Shown: positions 5,170-5,555 of the stretch, piece by piece | Layout: each line of letters starts with the position of its first letter | How positions within the stretch are numbered: position 1 is the first letter of the stretch | Assembly: GCA_945867245.1 (NCBI GenBank) | Contig: CAMBHQ010000069.1 | Span: 1-5,555, forward strand | DNA length: 5,555 bases | DNA from: an uncultured Porphyromonas sp. | GTDB taxonomy: Bacteria > Bacteroidota > Bacteroidia > Bacteroidales > Porphyromonadaceae | Direction of reading: 5' to 3' | Translations under genes and position numbers: made by a program | Notes under the pieces: model-generated | The model's input: the letters and a program-made list of their open reading frames with translations, nothing else | What the model was told of the DNA's origin: nothing | Databases searched by the model: none

Positions 5170-5555
5170 ATGGCAGTAGAACGTATCATTATGGGTGTGG
5201 ACCCAGGGACGATAGCGATGGGCTATGGCCTTATCCGCGTCGTGGGGCAGAAGGCCGAGCTAGTGGCGCTCGGTGTGATACATCTAGACAAATTCGAAGA
5301 CCACTATATGCGTCTCAAGCGTATCTATGACCGCATCTCGGGTCTGATAGAGGAGTATGCACCAGACGAGCTAGCGATAGAGGCCCCCTTTTTCGGTAAG
5401 AATGTGCAGTCCATGCTCAAGCTAGGGCGTGCCCAAGGTGTGGCGATGGCTGCAGCCCTGCACTATGGTGTGCCGATAACGGAGTATGTGCCTATGCGTA
5501 TCAAGCAGGCTATTACGGGCAATGGAGCCGCCAGCAAGGAGCAGGTAGCCGGTAT
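5170..5555 (+). CDS. ruvC: Crossover junction endodeoxyribonuclease RuvC, N-terminal part, runs off the right edge
   Basis: The open frame from ATG 5170 encodes 128 residues before the window ends; a complete RuvC is about 170-190. It resolves Holliday junctions by paired nicking, working with RuvAB, and has an RNase H-like fold. Visible hallmarks are [12 protein letters not shown] (9-20) with catalytic Asp11, and [20 protein letters not shown] (68-87) with catalytic Glu71 and the aromatic pair Phe74-Phe75. [22 protein letters not shown] (105-126) matches the family's conserved DNA-binding region. The last two acidic catalytic residues fall beyond the edge. There is no separate promoter; the gene is 18 bp after the DUF4286 stop. 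ATG at 5191 is in frame but would leave too little before the first strand. Confidence 0.95.
   Translation, partial: MAVERIIMGVDPGTIAMGYGLIRVVGQKAELVALGVIHLDKFEDHYMRLKRIYDRISGLIEEYAPDELAIEAPFFGKNVQSMLKLGRAQGVAMAAALHYGVPITEYVPMRIKQAITGNGAASKEQVAG

Overview
The window looks like chromosomal DNA of a Bacteroidales bacterium, most likely Porphyromonas or a close relative. Four things point there. Three genes are preceded by a Bacteroidetes-type -7 box (TAnnTTTG). Start codons lack a clear Shine-Dalgarno and often follow A-rich leaders. The one exported barrel protein would begin with Gln after signal peptidase cleavage. The protein families are also typical of the group (DUF4286 beside RuvC, a C_GCAxxG_C_C protein, a fused CbiM-CbiN). 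The genus is an inference.

Layout. 1-596 (minus) is the N-terminal part of an outer-membrane beta-barrel protein that runs off the left edge. 597-997 is a divergent, gene-free region of about 400 bp. It holds four CCTAWTAGG cores at an exact 23-bp period, a bulged hairpin, and the promoter of the next operon. 998-3214 (plus) is a compact two-gene operon, an MFS transporter followed by N-acetylneuraminate lyase (nanA), closed by a strong intrinsic terminator at 3237-3278. 3348-4331 (plus) encodes a cobalt ECF-type S-unit in which CbiM and CbiN are one chain, with its own promoter. 4391-4729 (minus) is a small four-cysteine C_GCAxxG_C_C protein convergent with it; a perfect 15-bp hairpin spans the junction and the minus gene's stop codon. 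4834-5151 (plus) is a DUF4286 protein with its own promoter. 5170-5555 (plus) is the N-terminal part of RuvC, cut by the right edge.

How the genes work together. The MFS transporter and NanA probably form the import and first catabolic step for sialic acid: uptake of Neu5Ac across the inner membrane, then cleavage to N-acetylmannosamine and pyruvate. The later steps, any sialidase and any TonB-dependent outer-membrane importer are not in the window. The CbiMN fusion should bind and move Co2+ for corrinoid synthesis, but no CbiQ or CbiO gene lies beside it. DUF4286 and RuvC look co-transcribed, 18 bp apart; RuvC resolves Holliday junctions.

I see no clearly new multi-gene defence or mobile system. 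The least explained structure is the 23-bp-period array in the divergent region; the CbiMN fusion without its energizing module is the most interesting protein-level feature.
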